64,000 nt of DNA, taken from the NCBI RefSeq assembly GCF_000243415.2, contig NZ_KI912270.1, positions 1,178,001 to 1,242,000 on the forward strand. The letters run 5' to 3'. The notes under the pieces are model-generated. The model saw only the letters and a program-made list of their open reading frames with translations. It searched no databases and had not been told where the DNA came from. This document shows, in pieces, positions 41,298-50,813 of this stretch (positions within the stretch are counted from its first letter, which is position 1; the number at the start of each line of letters is the position of its first letter). A program made the position numbers and the translations under genes. This stretch comes from Mycolicibacterium tusciae JS617 (GTDB lineage: Bacteria; Actinomycetota; Actinomycetes; Mycobacteriales; Mycobacteriaceae).

Positions 41298-42536
41298 CTA
41301 CAGCTTGACACCCAGCAGCGTGTCGACCAGAGCAGCCACCACCTGCGGACTCGCCGGATCGTGCCCTCCGTAGGTGAGCGCATCTGCCGTCCACCCATCA
41401 AGTGCGGCAAGCGCTTTCGGGGTGTCTAGATCGTCGGCCAGATAGCGGCGGACCCGGGCCACCACATCGCCTGCGTCGGGTCCGGCCGGCAGGGCGACAG
41501 CACTGCGCCAGCGCTGCAGCCGGTCGTTGGCCTCGTCGAGAACAGCCGGGCTCCAGAAGCGGTCGGTGCGGTAGTGGCCCGCGAACAGTCCCAGCCGAAT
41601 TGCGGCGGGGTCGACACCGTCGGCCAGCAACCGGGACACCAGCACCAGGTTGCCCCGACTCTTGCTCATCTTGTGGCCGTCCCAGCCGATCATGCCCGCG
41701 TGCACGTAGTGGCGAGCGAATCGCCGCTCCCCCGTGGCGGATTCGGCATGCGCGGCGGAGAACTCATGGTGAGGGAAAATCAGATCGGACCCTCCGCCCT
41801 GGATATCCAGATCAGTGCCGATACGGCTGAGCGCGATCGCGGCGCATTCGACGTGCCAGCCGGGCCGCCCGGCCCCGAACGGCGACGGCCAGCTCGGTTC
41901 TCCGGGCCGCGCGGACTGCCACAACAACGCGTCAAGGGCGTCGCCCTTCCCGGGGCGGTCGGGGTCGCCGCCGCGCTCGGCGAACAGCCGCAGCATGGTG
42001 TCGCGGTCATATCCCGATTCGTAGCCGAACTGGGGTGTGGCATCGGCGCGGAAGTAGACGTCGGGATAGTCGGCGTCATCGGCGATGTAGGCCGAGCCGG
42101 CGGCCAGCAGCTTCTCGACGACCTCGATGACCTCAGCGATCGCCTCGGTGGCCGCGACGTAATCGTGCGGGGGCAGCACCCTCAGGGCCGCCATATCCTG
42201 GCAGAACAGCTCGGTTTCGCGGTCGGCCAGCTCCCGCCAGTCGATGCCGTCGCGCGCTGCCCGCTCAAACAGCGGGTCGTCCACGTCGGTGATGTTCTGT
42301 ACGTAATGCACCTGATGACCGGAGTCCAGCCACACCCGATGGACCAAATCGAACGTCAGGTAGGTGGCTGCGTGGCCGAGGTGGGTCGCGTCGTACGGGG
42401 TGATGCCGCAGACATACATGGTCGCGACGTCACCTGAGGTGACGGGACGCACCTGCCGGTCAGCGCTGTCGTAAAGGCGTAGCTGCGGACCGCGACCGTC
42501 AAGAGCAACAACGGTCGGCGCCGGCCACGATTTCAT
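41298..42536 (-). CDS. mshC: MshC, cysteine:1D-myo-inosityl glucosaminide ligase
   Basis: 412 residues from the ATG at 42536 (M. tuberculosis 414). Class I cysteinyl-tRNA-synthetase-like enzyme: HIGH-type [14 protein letters not shown], zinc/cysteine-binding [16 protein letters not shown] as [11 protein letters not shown]. It lacks the anticodon-binding tail of CysS. Joins cysteine to GlcN-inositol in mycothiol synthesis. The start is supported by a TATCCT -10 element 7 nt upstream; the frame beyond it overlaps the cysQ end. Confidence 0.97.
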   Translation of the reverse strand: MKSWPAPTVVALDGRGPQLRLYDSADRQVRPVTSGDVATMYVCGITPYDATHLGHAATYLTFDLVHRVWLDSGHQVHYVQNITDVDDPLFERAARDGIDWRELADRETELFCQDMAALRVLPPHDYVAATEAIAEVIEVVEKLLAAGSAYIADDADYPDVYFRADATPQFGYESGYDRDTMLRLFAERGGDPDRPGKGDALDALLWQSARPGEPSWPSPFGAGRPGWHVECAAIALSRIGTDLDIQGGGSDLIFPHHEFSAAHAESATGERRFARHYVHAGMIGWDGHKMSKSRGNLVLVSRLLADGVDPAAIRLGLFAGHYRTDRFWSPAVLDEANDRLQRWRSAVALPAGPDAGDVVARVRRYLADDLDTPKALAALDGWTADALTYGGHDPASPQVVAALVDTLLGVKL

Positions 42537-42543
42537 AGCGTCG

Positions 42544-42549
42544 AGGATA
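42544..42549 (-). promoter_or_regulatory. mshC -10 element (leaderless spacing)
   Basis: TATCCT on the minus strand, 7 nt before the mshC ATG, in the 56-bp gap behind cysQ. Confidence 0.55.
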
Positions 42550-42592
42550 GGCATCAGGGGAATTGACACCGAGACCGGCCGATTCATTCCCG

Positions 42593-43366
42593 TCAACGGT
42601 TCTTGTAGGCCGACAAGATGCCCTCGAGCAGCACATCGGCCAGCTCAGCCCGGCACATCAGTAGGTCGGGCAGGTAGGGGTCGGCACGGTTGTAGATCAG
42701 CGGCGAGCCGTCCAGCCGGGTCGCGTGCATACCGGCGGCCGCCACCACACCGGCCGGCGCCGCCGAATCCCACTCCCACTGGCCGCCCGCGTGAAGGTAG
42801 GCGTCGACGTCACCGCGGACGACGGCCATGGCCTTGGCGCCCGCCGATCCGATGCGCACAAGCCTGATGTCGAGGCGGTCGCGCAGCCACCACAGCACCG
42901 GCGGTGGCCGGCTGGCACTGGCCGTGATGAGGATGGGTCCGTCGGCGCGCGGCGGCGGAGGGGGCACCGTGTCGGTCCGGTACACCTCGCCGCGGGCAGG
43001 CAGGGCCACGGCCGCGTCGGTGATACCACCGCCGTGCGGACCGTTGTCGCGCTGCCAGAGCGCGATGTGTACAGCCCAATCCGTTCGGCCGGGCATCGAG
43101 AACTCGTGGGTGCCGTCGACGGGGTCGACGATCCAGACACGATCAGCCTGAACACGGGAAATGTCGTCGGTCGCCTCCTCGGACAACACCGCGTCATCAG
43201 GACGCGCGTCACGCAACCGGTCGAGAATCAGAGTGTTGGCCCGCCTGTCGCCGGCGTCGCCCAGGTCGTAGGGATCGTAGAAGCCGATCTCCTCACGCAC
43301 AGCCAGCAACAGTTCACCGGCTTCCTTGGCCACCTCGGCGGCCAGCGCCGCATCGGTCGCACTCAC
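42593..43366 (-). CDS. cysQ: CysQ, 3'-phosphoadenosine-5'-phosphate phosphatase
   Basis: 257 residues, inositol-monophosphatase fold: metal ligands in SEEAT (E63, E64), DPVDGT (81-86) and the late WEWDSAAP. In M. tuberculosis the enzyme at this place (Rv2131c) hydrolyses PAP and inositol phosphates and protects sulfate assimilation. GTG start. Together with mshC it forms a sulfur/thiol pair. Confidence 0.95.
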   Translation of the reverse strand: MSATDAALAAEVAKEAGELLLAVREEIGFYDPYDLGDAGDRRANTLILDRLRDARPDDAVLSEEATDDISRVQADRVWIVDPVDGTHEFSMPGRTDWAVHIALWQRDNGPHGGGITDAAVALPARGEVYRTDTVPPPPPRADGPILITASASRPPPVLWWLRDRLDIRLVRIGSAGAKAMAVVRGDVDAYLHAGGQWEWDSAAPAGVVAAAGMHATRLDGSPLIYNRADPYLPDLLMCRAELADVLLEGILSAYKNR

Positions 43367-43404
43367 CGGCCAAGTAGATCACGGAGGTTTAACTCCTCAC
43401 GGCA

Positions 43405-44163
43405 GTGGAATCCTGTCGCTCGTCAGCCGGGGGCTCAGGAGGTGGCCGCAAGGGTGAAACCGCCAGTGAAGCTTGCAATGCCCCAGCGGACCGCGGCGGT
43501 CCTGTCCCGCGTCGGTTTCTGTCCGGGCTCGACCCCGCCACCATTTGCGCGCTGTCCAACCAACTGCGACAGGTGCAGGTGTCGCGCGGCGAGATGCTGT
43601 ACTGCCAGGACGAGCCCGCCGATGGGTTGCACATCATCCTGGTGGGCAAGGTCAAGATCTGTTGTCATTCCGCCGACGGACGCGAGCAGTTGCTTGCGGT
43701 ACGGGGGCCGGGCGACATCCTCGGTGCCGTCTCGGTTCTCGACCGGGGTACACGCACGGCGACGGCGATCGCAGTCACGGACGTGTGCACCGCATTCGTG
43801 GACGACGACACGCTGCAGGTGTGGATGACGGAGCGCCCGCAGATCGCACAGAAACTGCTGCGATTCATGGCAGGCCGCTTGCGACTCGCCAACAACCATC
43901 TTCTCGACATCATCTTCGATGACGTGCCCGGCCGTGTCGCCAAGGAATTGCTGCATTTGGCGCAGCGCTTCGGTACCCAAACCGGCGAATCCTGGCACGT
44001 CACCCACGATCTGACCCAGGCCGAGATCGCACAGTTGATCGGAGCCACCCGCGAGAGCGTCAACAAGGCGCTGTGCGATTTCGTTCAGCGCGGATGGATC
44101 ACGACGAACGGCAAAACCACGCTGATCCACCGACCGCAGTTGCTCGCCAAGCGCGCTGGGTGA
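43405..44163 (+). CDS. Crp/Fnr-family transcriptional regulator
   Basis: 252 residues from the GTG at 43405. N-terminal cyclic-nucleotide-binding beta-roll (about 45-155; GEMLYCQDEPADGLHIILVGKV begins it) and C-terminal winged helix with recognition helix in ATRESVNKALCDFV. The cAMP phosphate-binding Arg-Ala-Ala type string is not clear, and two cysteines (KICCHS) lie in the beta-roll, so the effector is open. The first 35 residues are Gly/Ser/Arg-rich and may not be translated; GTG at residue 34 (PVPRRF) is an alternative. Diverges from cysQ; 1 bp from the convergent stop at 44165. Confidence 0.85.
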   Translation: MESCRSSAGGSGGGRKGETASEACNAPADRGGPVPRRFLSGLDPATICALSNQLRQVQVSRGEMLYCQDEPADGLHIILVGKVKICCHSADGREQLLAVRGPGDILGAVSVLDRGTRTATAIAVTDVCTAFVDDDTLQVWMTERPQIAQKLLRFMAGRLRLANNHLLDIIFDDVPGRVAKELLHLAQRFGTQTGESWHVTHDLTQAEIAQLIGATRESVNKALCDFVQRGWITTNGKTTLIHRPQLLAKRAG

Positions 44164-44164
44164 G

Positions 44165-45010
44165 TTAGAACGCCGGCCACGGGATCGGGCGTCGCCGATC
44201 CGGTGTCGGCATTACCGGATCATCAAGCAGCACAGTTGTTCTCGCCAAAAGAGCAGTGATCTCCCGCCCGGTGATGTGCTCAGCCAACACGTCCGCCAAC
44301 CCGTTTCGAAGCTGCTCACGCAAAACGGTGACCGCCTCCAAGGTCTGATCGTCCACCGGCTTGCCCGCCCAACCCCACAAGACCGTTCTCAGCTTGTCCT
44401 CGACGTGCAGACTCACGCCGTGATCGACCCCGTACACCTGGCCATCGAGGCCGGACAGGATGTGACCGCCCTTACGGTCGGCATTGTTGATCAACACGTC
44501 GAAGACAGCCATCCGCCACAGCCGGATGTCGTCGGCATGCACCAAAGTCACCTCGGCGCCTGCGTAGTCGTACGCCTGCAGGATCGGCAAGAAGCCGGGC
44601 GGCACATGCCCGGCGGGCAGCAGGTCGACGAGGTCCGGACCTTCTGCGGGTTCGTCGCCGACCTCTGTCAGGCTCTCGCCCGGCTGGTCCACCCACAGCT
44701 GGAGCATGCCGCTTCCGGCCGGTCCATCACGAATAATGGTGTACGGCACGATATTCCAACCCAGTGCATCCGACACCAGGTACGCGGCGAGTTCACGACC
44801 GGCCAGCGTGCCGTCGGGGAAGTCCCACAGGGGCGCCTCCCCCGCGATCGGCTTGTAGACGCAATGTGCTTGTTGCTCAACAAGATGCGCCTCGCACAGA
44901 AAGGTGGCGTTGCTCGCCGAGCGGATGCGTCCGATGACGGTGATTTCGCCGCGCCGCAGCACCTCGTTGGCTTCACGAGCGGAGTCTGGACCGCTATTCG
45001 CTGGCGTCAT
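44165..45010 (-). CDS. SCO1664 family protein (PI3/PI4-kinase-like fold, Rv2133c-like)
   Basis: 281 residues from the ATG at 45010. Kinase-like pattern: HCVYKPIAGEAPLWDFPDG (with a Lys in the phosphate region), then LINNADRKGGHIL and VYGVDHGVSLH, which resemble the catalytic and metal-binding loops of phosphoinositide-3/4-kinase-like proteins. Substrate unknown. It overlaps the DUF3090 gene by 17 bp, an arrangement kept across actinobacteria, so the two probably act together. Confidence 0.88.
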   Translation of the reverse strand: MTPANSGPDSAREANEVLRRGEITVIGRIRSASNATFLCEAHLVEQQAHCVYKPIAGEAPLWDFPDGTLAGRELAAYLVSDALGWNIVPYTIIRDGPAGSGMLQLWVDQPGESLTEVGDEPAEGPDLVDLLPAGHVPPGFLPILQAYDYAGAEVTLVHADDIRLWRMAVFDVLINNADRKGGHILSGLDGQVYGVDHGVSLHVEDKLRTVLWGWAGKPVDDQTLEAVTVLREQLRNGLADVLAEHITGREITALLARTTVLLDDPVMPTPDRRRPIPWPAF

Positions 45011-45581
45011 CGTCGGAACCCGTGATTGCGCCGCGCAGGTAGCCATTGGTGCGCACACAGATGTGGCCCTCCGGGTCGAGCGGTTCGTCGCACAGCGGGC
45101 ACGGCGGCCGGCCCGCCGAGATGACCCGGCTCGAGCGCGTCGCGAACTGTCGCGCCGATTCGGGCGTCAGGAAAACACGCACGGCGTCGGGTCCGTCCTC
45201 AGCGTCGTCGAGTACCACGGACGCGTCGAACTCGGTCTCGGATACGGCGAGAAGTTCGACGACGACGGTTTGCGCCTCCGAGTCCCAGCCAAGCCCCATC
45301 GTCCCGACCCGGAACTCCGCGTCGACAGGTGTGATCAACGGGCTCAGATCGTCCACCTCGTCGGTCTCCGGGGGCACCGGGGTGCCGAAGCGCCGGTTGA
45401 TCTCGAGCAGCAGCGCGGCGATCCGCTCGGCGAGCACGGCGACCTGCTGCTTCTCCAGGATCACCGACACCACGCGCTTGTCGTGGACCGCCTGTAGATA
45501 GAAGGTCCGGTTTCCTGGTTGCCCGACAGTCCCGGCCACGAAGCGGTCGGGTGTTCGGAAAACATGAATTGCGCGGGCCAT
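44994..45581 (-). CDS. DUF3090 family protein (Rv2134c-like)
   Basis: 195 residues. Starts MARAIHVFRTPDRFVAGTVG; near the C-terminus CPLCDEPLDPEGHIC forms a probable zinc knuckle (Cys-x2-Cys ... His-x-Cys). Function unknown; always next to the SCO1664 and histidine-phosphatase genes. A GGAG ribosome site precedes the ATG. Confidence 0.9.
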   Translation of the reverse strand: MARAIHVFRTPDRFVAGTVGQPGNRTFYLQAVHDKRVVSVILEKQQVAVLAERIAALLLEINRRFGTPVPPETDEVDDLSPLITPVDAEFRVGTMGLGWDSEAQTVVVELLAVSETEFDASVVLDDAEDGPDAVRVFLTPESARQFATRSSRVISAGRPPCPLCDEPLDPEGHICVRTNGYLRGAITGSDDDASE

Positions 45582-45638
45582 GGCATCTCCAAAATACCGG
45601 TAGCGGCGGCGTCAGCCGTAATCCCGGGTGTGTACCGG

Positions 45639-46355
45639 TTAGACGGTCGAGCCGCCCACGACCGCGTCTTCGGGTGGCACGCCACTGTCGGTGGACGCGT
45701 CCTGGGCCGCGTCCTTCGGCGGTTTTGCAAGCAGACCGGCGGTCAATTGATCGCCGGTGTGGTTGACGTGGATGACGAATGGGCGCATGGCCGTGTAGCG
45801 GATCACACTCATCGACGCGGGATCCGCGGTGATGCGCTGAAAACTGTCGAGATGGGTTCCCAGCGCATCGGCCACGATGGCCTTGATCACGTCGCCGTGG
45901 GTGCACGCGAGCCACAGCACGTCGCCGTTGTGCTGTTCGGCCAGCAGGCGATCGTGCTCCCGGACTGCGCTCACGGCGCGGGCCTGTACCGCGGCCAGCC
46001 CCTCCCCGTCGGGAAACACCGCCGCGCTCGGCTGCTGCTGCACCACCGCCCACAGCGGCTCTTTGACCAGATCGCCGATCTTGCGGCCCGTCCATGAGCC
46101 GTAATCGACCTCGGAGATGCGCTCATCGACGACAGGGTCCAGACCCAACGCGGCGGCCAGCGGAGCCACCGTCCGTTCGCACCGCAGCAGTGGCGATCGC
46201 ACGATCGCGCGGATCGGGAGCGTTCCGATGCGCCCCACCAGCCCTCGGGCCTGTTCCTGTCCCTTGTCGTCCAGGTCGACGCCCTCGCTGCGGCCTGCCA
46301 GCGTGTGGGCAGTGTTCGATGTCGAACGACCGTGACGCAACAGAATGACCGTCAT
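45639..46355 (-). CDS. Histidine phosphatase (phosphoglycerate-mutase-like, Rv2135c type)
   Basis: 238 residues from the ATG at 46355 (ATGA overlap with the uppP stop). Catalytic RHG at 7-9 ([10 protein letters not shown]), a Glu in the SEVDYG segment and the second His in CTHGD. Of the MSMEG_4193-like group, acting as a phosphatase rather than a mutase. Encoded between uppP and the DUF3090 gene; an involvement in sugar- or lipid-phosphate turnover is inference. Confidence 0.92.
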   Translation of the reverse strand: MTVILLRHGRSTSNTAHTLAGRSEGVDLDDKGQEQARGLVGRIGTLPIRAIVRSPLLRCERTVAPLAAALGLDPVVDERISEVDYGSWTGRKIGDLVKEPLWAVVQQQPSAAVFPDGEGLAAVQARAVSAVREHDRLLAEQHNGDVLWLACTHGDVIKAIVADALGTHLDSFQRITADPASMSVIRYTAMRPFVIHVNHTGDQLTAGLLAKPPKDAAQDASTDSGVPPEDAVVGGSTV

Positions 46356-47200
46356 ACCGCCGACACCACCCCGGTCCCGAGCAGGATCAGCACGACGGTG
46401 CCGAGCAGCACGCGGTAACCGACGAACCAGTACATGCTGTGCCGCACCAGAAATCGCAGGAACCATGCGACGGCCGCGAATCCGACGACCAAGGCGATCA
46501 GGGTGGCCACCAACAACTGTGGGCCGGTGGCGCTCATCCCCTCACCGACCGGATGAAACGCGTCGGGCAGTGAGAACAGGCCCGATGCGAACACCGCAGG
46601 GATAGCGAGCAGGAAGCCGAACCGCGCGGCGAGTTCGCGGTCCATGCCGAGAAACAGCCCGGCGCTGATCGTCGCACCGGATCTCGACACCCCGGGTACC
46701 AGAGCCAGGCACTGTGCGAGACCGACGATGATGCTGTCCTTCCAGGTGAGCTGTTCGACTCGGCGTACTTGGCGGCCGTAGTACTCCGCCGCGGCGATGA
46801 CCGCCGAGAACACGATCAACGCGATCGCAATCAACCATAGATTGCGTGCGCCCGTTCGAATTTCGTCCTTGAACAACAGGCCGAACACACCGATCGGGAT
46901 GGTGCCGATGATGACCCACCAGCCCAGCCAGTAATCGGCGCTGCGGTGCGCGGCCACGAACAGTCCGTTGAACCACGCCTTGAGGATGCGGCCGATGTCA
47001 CGCGCGAAGTAGACGAGCACCGCCACTTCGGTGCCAAGCTGGGTGACTGCGGTGAACGATGCCCCCGCGTCCTTGGCGAAGAAGACCCGCGATGCGATCG
47101 CCAGGTGGCCCGACGACGAGACCGGCAGGAACTCGGTCAGGCCCTGCAGTATCGCAAGAACGATCACCTGGACCCACGACATCGCCGCCACGTCCGTCAC
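46352..47200 (-). CDS. uppP: UppP, undecaprenyl-diphosphate phosphatase
   Basis: 282 residues, about eight membrane helices. Signature motifs [14 protein letters not shown] (with catalytic Glu) and [13 protein letters not shown] (with Arg). Recycles the lipid carrier of peptidoglycan and arabinogalactan synthesis; confers bacitracin tolerance in the family. An ATG six codons downstream (47182, MSWVQV) is an equally good start and closer to the M. tuberculosis N-terminus. Confidence 0.96.
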   Translation of the reverse strand: MTDVAAMSWVQVIVLAILQGLTEFLPVSSSGHLAIASRVFFAKDAGASFTAVTQLGTEVAVLVYFARDIGRILKAWFNGLFVAAHRSADYWLGWWVIIGTIPIGVFGLLFKDEIRTGARNLWLIAIALIVFSAVIAAAEYYGRQVRRVEQLTWKDSIIVGLAQCLALVPGVSRSGATISAGLFLGMDRELAARFGFLLAIPAVFASGLFSLPDAFHPVGEGMSATGPQLLVATLIALVVGFAAVAWFLRFLVRHSMYWFVGYRVLLGTVVLILLGTGVVSAV

Positions 47201-47246
47201 GACGACGACCGTACCGGCGAGGCGGGTGAGGAGCGCGAGGAGTGCG

Positions 47247-47558
47247 TCAGCGGCCGGGCCGCGTCACCGGTTCTGCTGCCGCCACCGCGTCACGCACGGC
47301 CGCTGCCAGGCTCCGCTGGTCGGAGAGATCGATGTCGATGAGCTTTCGGGTGCCGGCCGCAACGATGTCCTCGTTCTGCGGGACCGGGCCGCTCAGCCGC
47401 GGGCGGTAGACCTCGACGATCAGCGCCTGTCGTTCGACATGAAACGAAAAGCTGCGACCGTCGCCGACTTGGCCAAACCCGCTGGCGTGCACACCAGTCG
47501 AAATATCCTCGATAGCAAACTCGTGGTGGTCCAATTCCCGGTCTGCGGCGAGGGTCAT
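47247..47558 (-). CDS. Hypothetical protein, Rv2137c-like
   Basis: 103 residues from the ATG at 47558, chosen because TATGGT lies 7 nt upstream; the frame stays open 19 codons more with further ATGs at 47582 and 47570. Small soluble alpha/beta protein with [18 protein letters not shown] in the middle and an Ala-rich C-terminal helix. No known function. Last gene on the minus strand before lppL; 46 bp downstream of it begins uppP. Confidence 0.75.
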   Translation of the reverse strand: MTLAADRELDHHEFAIEDISTGVHASGFGQVGDGRSFSFHVERQALIVEVYRPRLSGPVPQNEDIVAAGTRKLIDIDLSDQRSLAAAVRDAVAAAEPVTRPGR

Positions 47559-47565
47559 GTTATTG

Positions 47566-47571
47566 ACCATA
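47566..47571 (-). promoter_or_regulatory. -10 element of the Rv2137c-like gene
   Basis: TATGGT on the minus strand, 7 nt from the ATG at 47558. A second TAGAGT (minus strand) lies just upstream. Confidence 0.45.
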
Positions 47572-47689
47572 ACTCTACTCATGGCGGCGTCAAGGGTGGG
47601 CGCGACGACCGGCACGCAAAACTCTGGATGAGGGGCTGCCTACACTGCAGTTCAAGAGATATCCGATTCGCACGTCCGAGAGCTACCCC

Positions 47690-48724
47690 TTGCCGATTCG
47701 TGTAAACAGCCAAGATCAACTTTTTCGTTTTTTGGCTTGTGCGTTGGCAATTGTCGCGCTTTCGGCATGCACATCGGACCGGGTCGATGCGCCGCCGCCT
47801 ACGATCGTGCCTGCTGAGGCCGCGGTTTCACCTCGCCCGGCAGGTAAACCGGCTGGATCGGTGCAACCGCTGGACGGCCATGCGCAGGCTGCAGTCTTCG
47901 ACGCGAGAACCGCGTCGTTGGCCGTGCTGAGCCCCCGGCCCCCCGGGCAGTCGGTGATCACCACGTTCGCCGAGGGCGGCGAGACCCGGTCCGTTCCGTT
48001 GCCAGGGCCCGCGACGGCGATGACCGGGGATGACGAGGGTCGAGCGTATGTATCAACCCGCGGCGGCTATTTCCGGGTCGATCTCGCCGGAGGCACCGCG
48101 ACGCTGGTCGGCGTCGACGGGCAGCAGGAAACCGATTTCACCGCAATAGCGCGACGCGCCGACGGCAGGCTGGTGCTCGGTAGCGCCGACGGCGCCGTGT
48201 TCACCCTCAGTTCGGACACCGCGGTCGGCGCGCAGCTGAAGATCTTCGCCCGGGTGGATGACCTTGTCACACAAGGTAATACTGCCGTGGTGCTGGACCG
48301 TGGACAGACATCGGTGACCGCACTCGACGAGGACGGCACCGAGGCCGACCATGCATTGCGCGCCGGCCAGGGGGCCACCACGCTGGCCGCCGATGAGACG
48401 GGACGGGTGTTGGTCGCCGACACGCGCGGCGGACAACTGCTGGTGTACGGCATGGACCCGCTGATCCTTCGCCAGGCGTACCCGGTGCGCGACGCACCCT
48501 ACGGCCTGGCCGGATCGTCGACACTGGCCTGGGTGTCGCAGACTGCTTCGAACTCCGTGGTTGGTTACGATTTATCGACCGGCATCCCCGTCGAGAAGGT
48601 GCGCTATCCAACCGTGCAGCAGCCGAACTCCTTGGTCTACGACGAATCGTCCGGCACCCTTTATGTGGTGTCGGGCTCAGGAGCGGGTGTCCAGGTGATC
48701 CCTGGCGCGGCGGTGGGTTCGTGA
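47690..48724 (+). CDS. lppL: LppL, lipoprotein with beta-propeller
   Basis: 344 residues from the TTG at 47690; a GTG at 47700 is out of this frame, so the start remains a little uncertain. Lipobox LSAC with C27, a Pro-rich linker, and six to seven repeated blades with DExGRxYV-like turns (DDEGRAYVST; DETGRVLVADT; ESSGTLYVVSG), a beta-propeller of the SMP-30/YncE type. Membrane-anchored and extracytoplasmic, function unknown. Its stop overlaps the next start (GTGA), linking it to the DUF5703 gene and pyrD. Confidence 0.88.
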   Translation: MPIRVNSQDQLFRFLACALAIVALSACTSDRVDAPPPTIVPAEAAVSPRPAGKPAGSVQPLDGHAQAAVFDARTASLAVLSPRPPGQSVITTFAEGGETRSVPLPGPATAMTGDDEGRAYVSTRGGYFRVDLAGGTATLVGVDGQQETDFTAIARRADGRLVLGSADGAVFTLSSDTAVGAQLKIFARVDDLVTQGNTAVVLDRGQTSVTALDEDGTEADHALRAGQGATTLAADETGRVLVADTRGGQLLVYGMDPLILRQAYPVRDAPYGLAGSSTLAWVSQTASNSVVGYDLSTGIPVEKVRYPTVQQPNSLVYDESSGTLYVVSGSGAGVQVIPGAAVGS

Positions 48725-48990
48725 CGACGATGCAGCGCGGCCGGATGCCGAAGGGCTGGGCCGACGTGATTGCGGCCGACCTTTCCGACGATTACGAGTG
48801 GATTCCGTTGCGGCTGCCGCCCGATCTGACTCGGATCAACGCCTCGACCCGGTTGTCCATCGAGGCCGAATACCGCGGATGGGAACTCACCCGGGTGCGG
48901 CTGTACACGGACGGCTCGCGGCGGGTGCTGCTGCGGCGCAAGAAGTCCGCGATTCGAGGCGCCGATGTCCCGGAGCAGCCCGCCCAGTGA
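48721..48990 (+). CDS. DUF5703 family small protein
   Basis: 89 residues with the conserved run [17 protein letters not shown] and [20 protein letters not shown]. Cytoplasmic, basic C-terminus; function unknown. Coupled to lppL by GTGA overlap and ending 7 bp before the preferred pyrD start. Confidence 0.85.
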   Translation: MTTMQRGRMPKGWADVIAADLSDDYEWIPLRLPPDLTRINASTRLSIEAEYRGWELTRVRLYTDGSRRVLLRRKKSAIRGADVPEQPAQ

Positions 48991-48997
48991 GCTCGTG

Positions 48998-50065
48998 ATG
49001 TACCGCGCGCTGCAGCGGGTGCTGTTCCTGTTCGCGCCCGAGCGCATTCACACGTGGGTCTTCGCACTGTTGCGGGGAGTCACCGCCGCCGCCGTCACAC
49101 GCCGTCTGCTGGCGCGGTGGCTGGCACCCCGTGACCCGGTGCTGGCCAGCACGGTCTTCGGTGTGGATTTCGCCGCTCCGCTGGGCTTGGCGGCCGGATT
49201 CGACAAGGACGGCCGGGGACTGAAGACATGGGGCTCGCTGGGGTTCGGATACGCCGAGGTCGGCACGGTGACGGCAGTGGCGCAGCCGGGCAACCCGCAG
49301 CCGCGCATGTTCCGGTTGCCCAAGGATCGGGCCCTGCTCAACCGGATGGGTTTCAACAACCACGGAGCGGGTGAGCTGGCCATTCAACTGGCGCGCCACA
49401 CCCCCGACGTGCCGATCGGCGTCAACATCGGCAAGACCAAGACCACCCCGGCCGAATCTGCGGTCGACGACTACGCCGAAAGCGCGCGGCTACTCGGGCC
49501 GCTCGCGGCGTTCGTGGTGGTCAACGTCAGCTCGCCGAACACTCCGGGACTACGGAATCTGCAGGCGGTCGACTCGCTGCGCCCGATCCTCGCCGCGGTC
49601 CGCGCGGAGACGACGACTCCCGTGCTGGTGAAGATCGCACCCGATCTCGCGGACGACGAGATTGACCAGATCGCCGATCTAGCAGTCGAGTTGGGGCTGG
49701 CGGGCATTGTCGCGACCAATACGACGGTGTCCCGAGACGGGCTGGCCACGCCGGGAATCGACGAGCTGGGTGCGGGCGGTATCTCCGGTCCCCCTGTCGC
49801 GCAGCGGTCGGCGGAGGTGTTGCGCAGGCTGTACCGGCGCGTCGGCGACCGGCTGGTGCTGATCAGCGTGGGCGGTATCGAAACCGCCGACGACGCGTGG
49901 GACCGCATCATCTCCGGCGCTTCACTGCTGCAGGGCTACACCGGATTCATCTACGGCGGCGGACTGTGGGCCAAGCGAATCCACGACGGTCTGGCGCGCC
50001 ACCTGCGCGACGGGGGTTTCACTTGCTTGGCCGAAGCCGTCGGCTCAGCCGCTCAGCGCGACTAG
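48998..50065 (+). CDS. pyrD: PyrD, dihydroorotate dehydrogenase (quinone), class 2
   Basis: 355 residues from the ATG at 48998 ([15 protein letters not shown]), matching the family N-terminal membrane-associating helices; M. tuberculosis PyrD is 357. FMN and orotate motifs: [38 protein letters not shown], catalytic Ser in [11 protein letters not shown], and [11 protein letters not shown] longer frame from 48965 would overlap the DUF5703 gene. Fourth step of pyrimidine synthesis, linked to the quinone pool. Confidence 0.96.
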   Translation: MYRALQRVLFLFAPERIHTWVFALLRGVTAAAVTRRLLARWLAPRDPVLASTVFGVDFAAPLGLAAGFDKDGRGLKTWGSLGFGYAEVGTVTAVAQPGNPQPRMFRLPKDRALLNRMGFNNHGAGELAIQLARHTPDVPIGVNIGKTKTTPAESAVDDYAESARLLGPLAAFVVVNVSSPNTPGLRNLQAVDSLRPILAAVRAETTTPVLVKIAPDLADDEIDQIADLAVELGLAGIVATNTTVSRDGLATPGIDELGAGGISGPPVAQRSAEVLRRLYRRVGDRLVLISVGGIETADDAWDRIISGASLLQGYTGFIYGGGLWAKRIHDGLARHLRDGGFTCLAEAVGSAAQRD

Positions 50066-50085
50066 TGGGTGAACACCGCACACGT

Positions 50086-50113
50086 CAGTGGAGTGCAAAC
50101 CGAGCAGCCACTG
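50086..50113. terminator. Inverted repeat between convergent pyrD and response regulator
   Basis: CAGTGG (50086-50091) and CCACTG (50108-50113) could fold as a 6-bp stem with a 16-nt loop in RNA of either strand. No U-tract, so a terminator role is only possible. Confidence 0.3.
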
Positions 50114-50114
50114 C

Positions 50115-50768
50115 TTACTCGCCGGGGCTGACGAGTCCGGTCTCGTATCCGATGATCACGAGCTGGGCGCGGTCGCGCGCGTTCAGCTTGCCCAGGATGC
50201 GACTGACGTGCGTCTTCGCCGTGAGCGGCGACATGTAGAGCGACTCGCCGATCTCGGAGTTGGTCTTGCCACGTGCGACCTCGGCGAGCACTTCGCGCTC
50301 CCGCACGCTCAGGACATCGAGGGGACCCTTGTCTCCCGGACGGCTGGTCGGTCGGCGAACGAGGTCGGCCACCAACCGCTTGGTCATCGCCGGTGAGATG
50401 AGGACGTCACCGCCGGCGGCCGCGGCGATCGCCTCGAGCAGGAGTCGCGGCGGGGTGTCCTTGAGCAGGAAACCGGATGCGCCGACTCTGAGCGCCTCGT
50501 AGACGTACTCATCGAGCGCGAAGGTGGTGAGCACAAGCACCTTGGTGGCGCTGAGCCGTTCGTCGCCGCAGATCGTTCGGGTCGCTTCGAGCCCGTCCAT
50601 GCGAGGCATGCGGATGTCCATCAGCACGACATCGGGGCGTGTCCGCCAGGTCTCGGCGATCGCCTGCGCGCCGTCGCCGGCCTCACCGACGACTTCGACG
50701 CCGGGTTCGTTGGCGAGCAGTGCCGCGAACCCGCGACGCACCAACTCCTGGTCGTCGACGAGCAGCAC
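50115..50768 (-). CDS. NarL/LuxR-type response regulator
   Basis: 217 residues from a GTG at 50768 that begins directly with the first receiver strand (LLVDDQE). Acidic pair D5-D6, phospho-acceptor D51 (LMDIRMPRMDG), T/S in VLTTFALDEY, K in LLKDTPP; C-terminal LuxR HTH LSVREREVLAEVARGKTNSEI. The usual two or three N-terminal residues before strand one are absent: the ATG that overlaps the kinase stop (ATGA at 50814-50817) is in another frame, and would join if one base of the C-run at 50785-50788 were removed. Partner of the kinase just upstream. Confidence 0.88.
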   Translation of the reverse strand: MLLVDDQELVRRGFAALLANEPGVEVVGEAGDGAQAIAETWRTRPDVVLMDIRMPRMDGLEATRTICGDERLSATKVLVLTTFALDEYVYEALRVGASGFLLKDTPPRLLLEAIAAAAGGDVLISPAMTKRLVADLVRRPTSRPGDKGPLDVLSVREREVLAEVARGKTNSEIGESLYMSPLTAKTHVSRILGKLNARDRAQLVIIGYETGLVSPGE

Positions 50769-50813
50769 GCGGATGTCGCGCCTGCCCCACGGCCCGCGCG
50801 TCGGGCCGAGCGG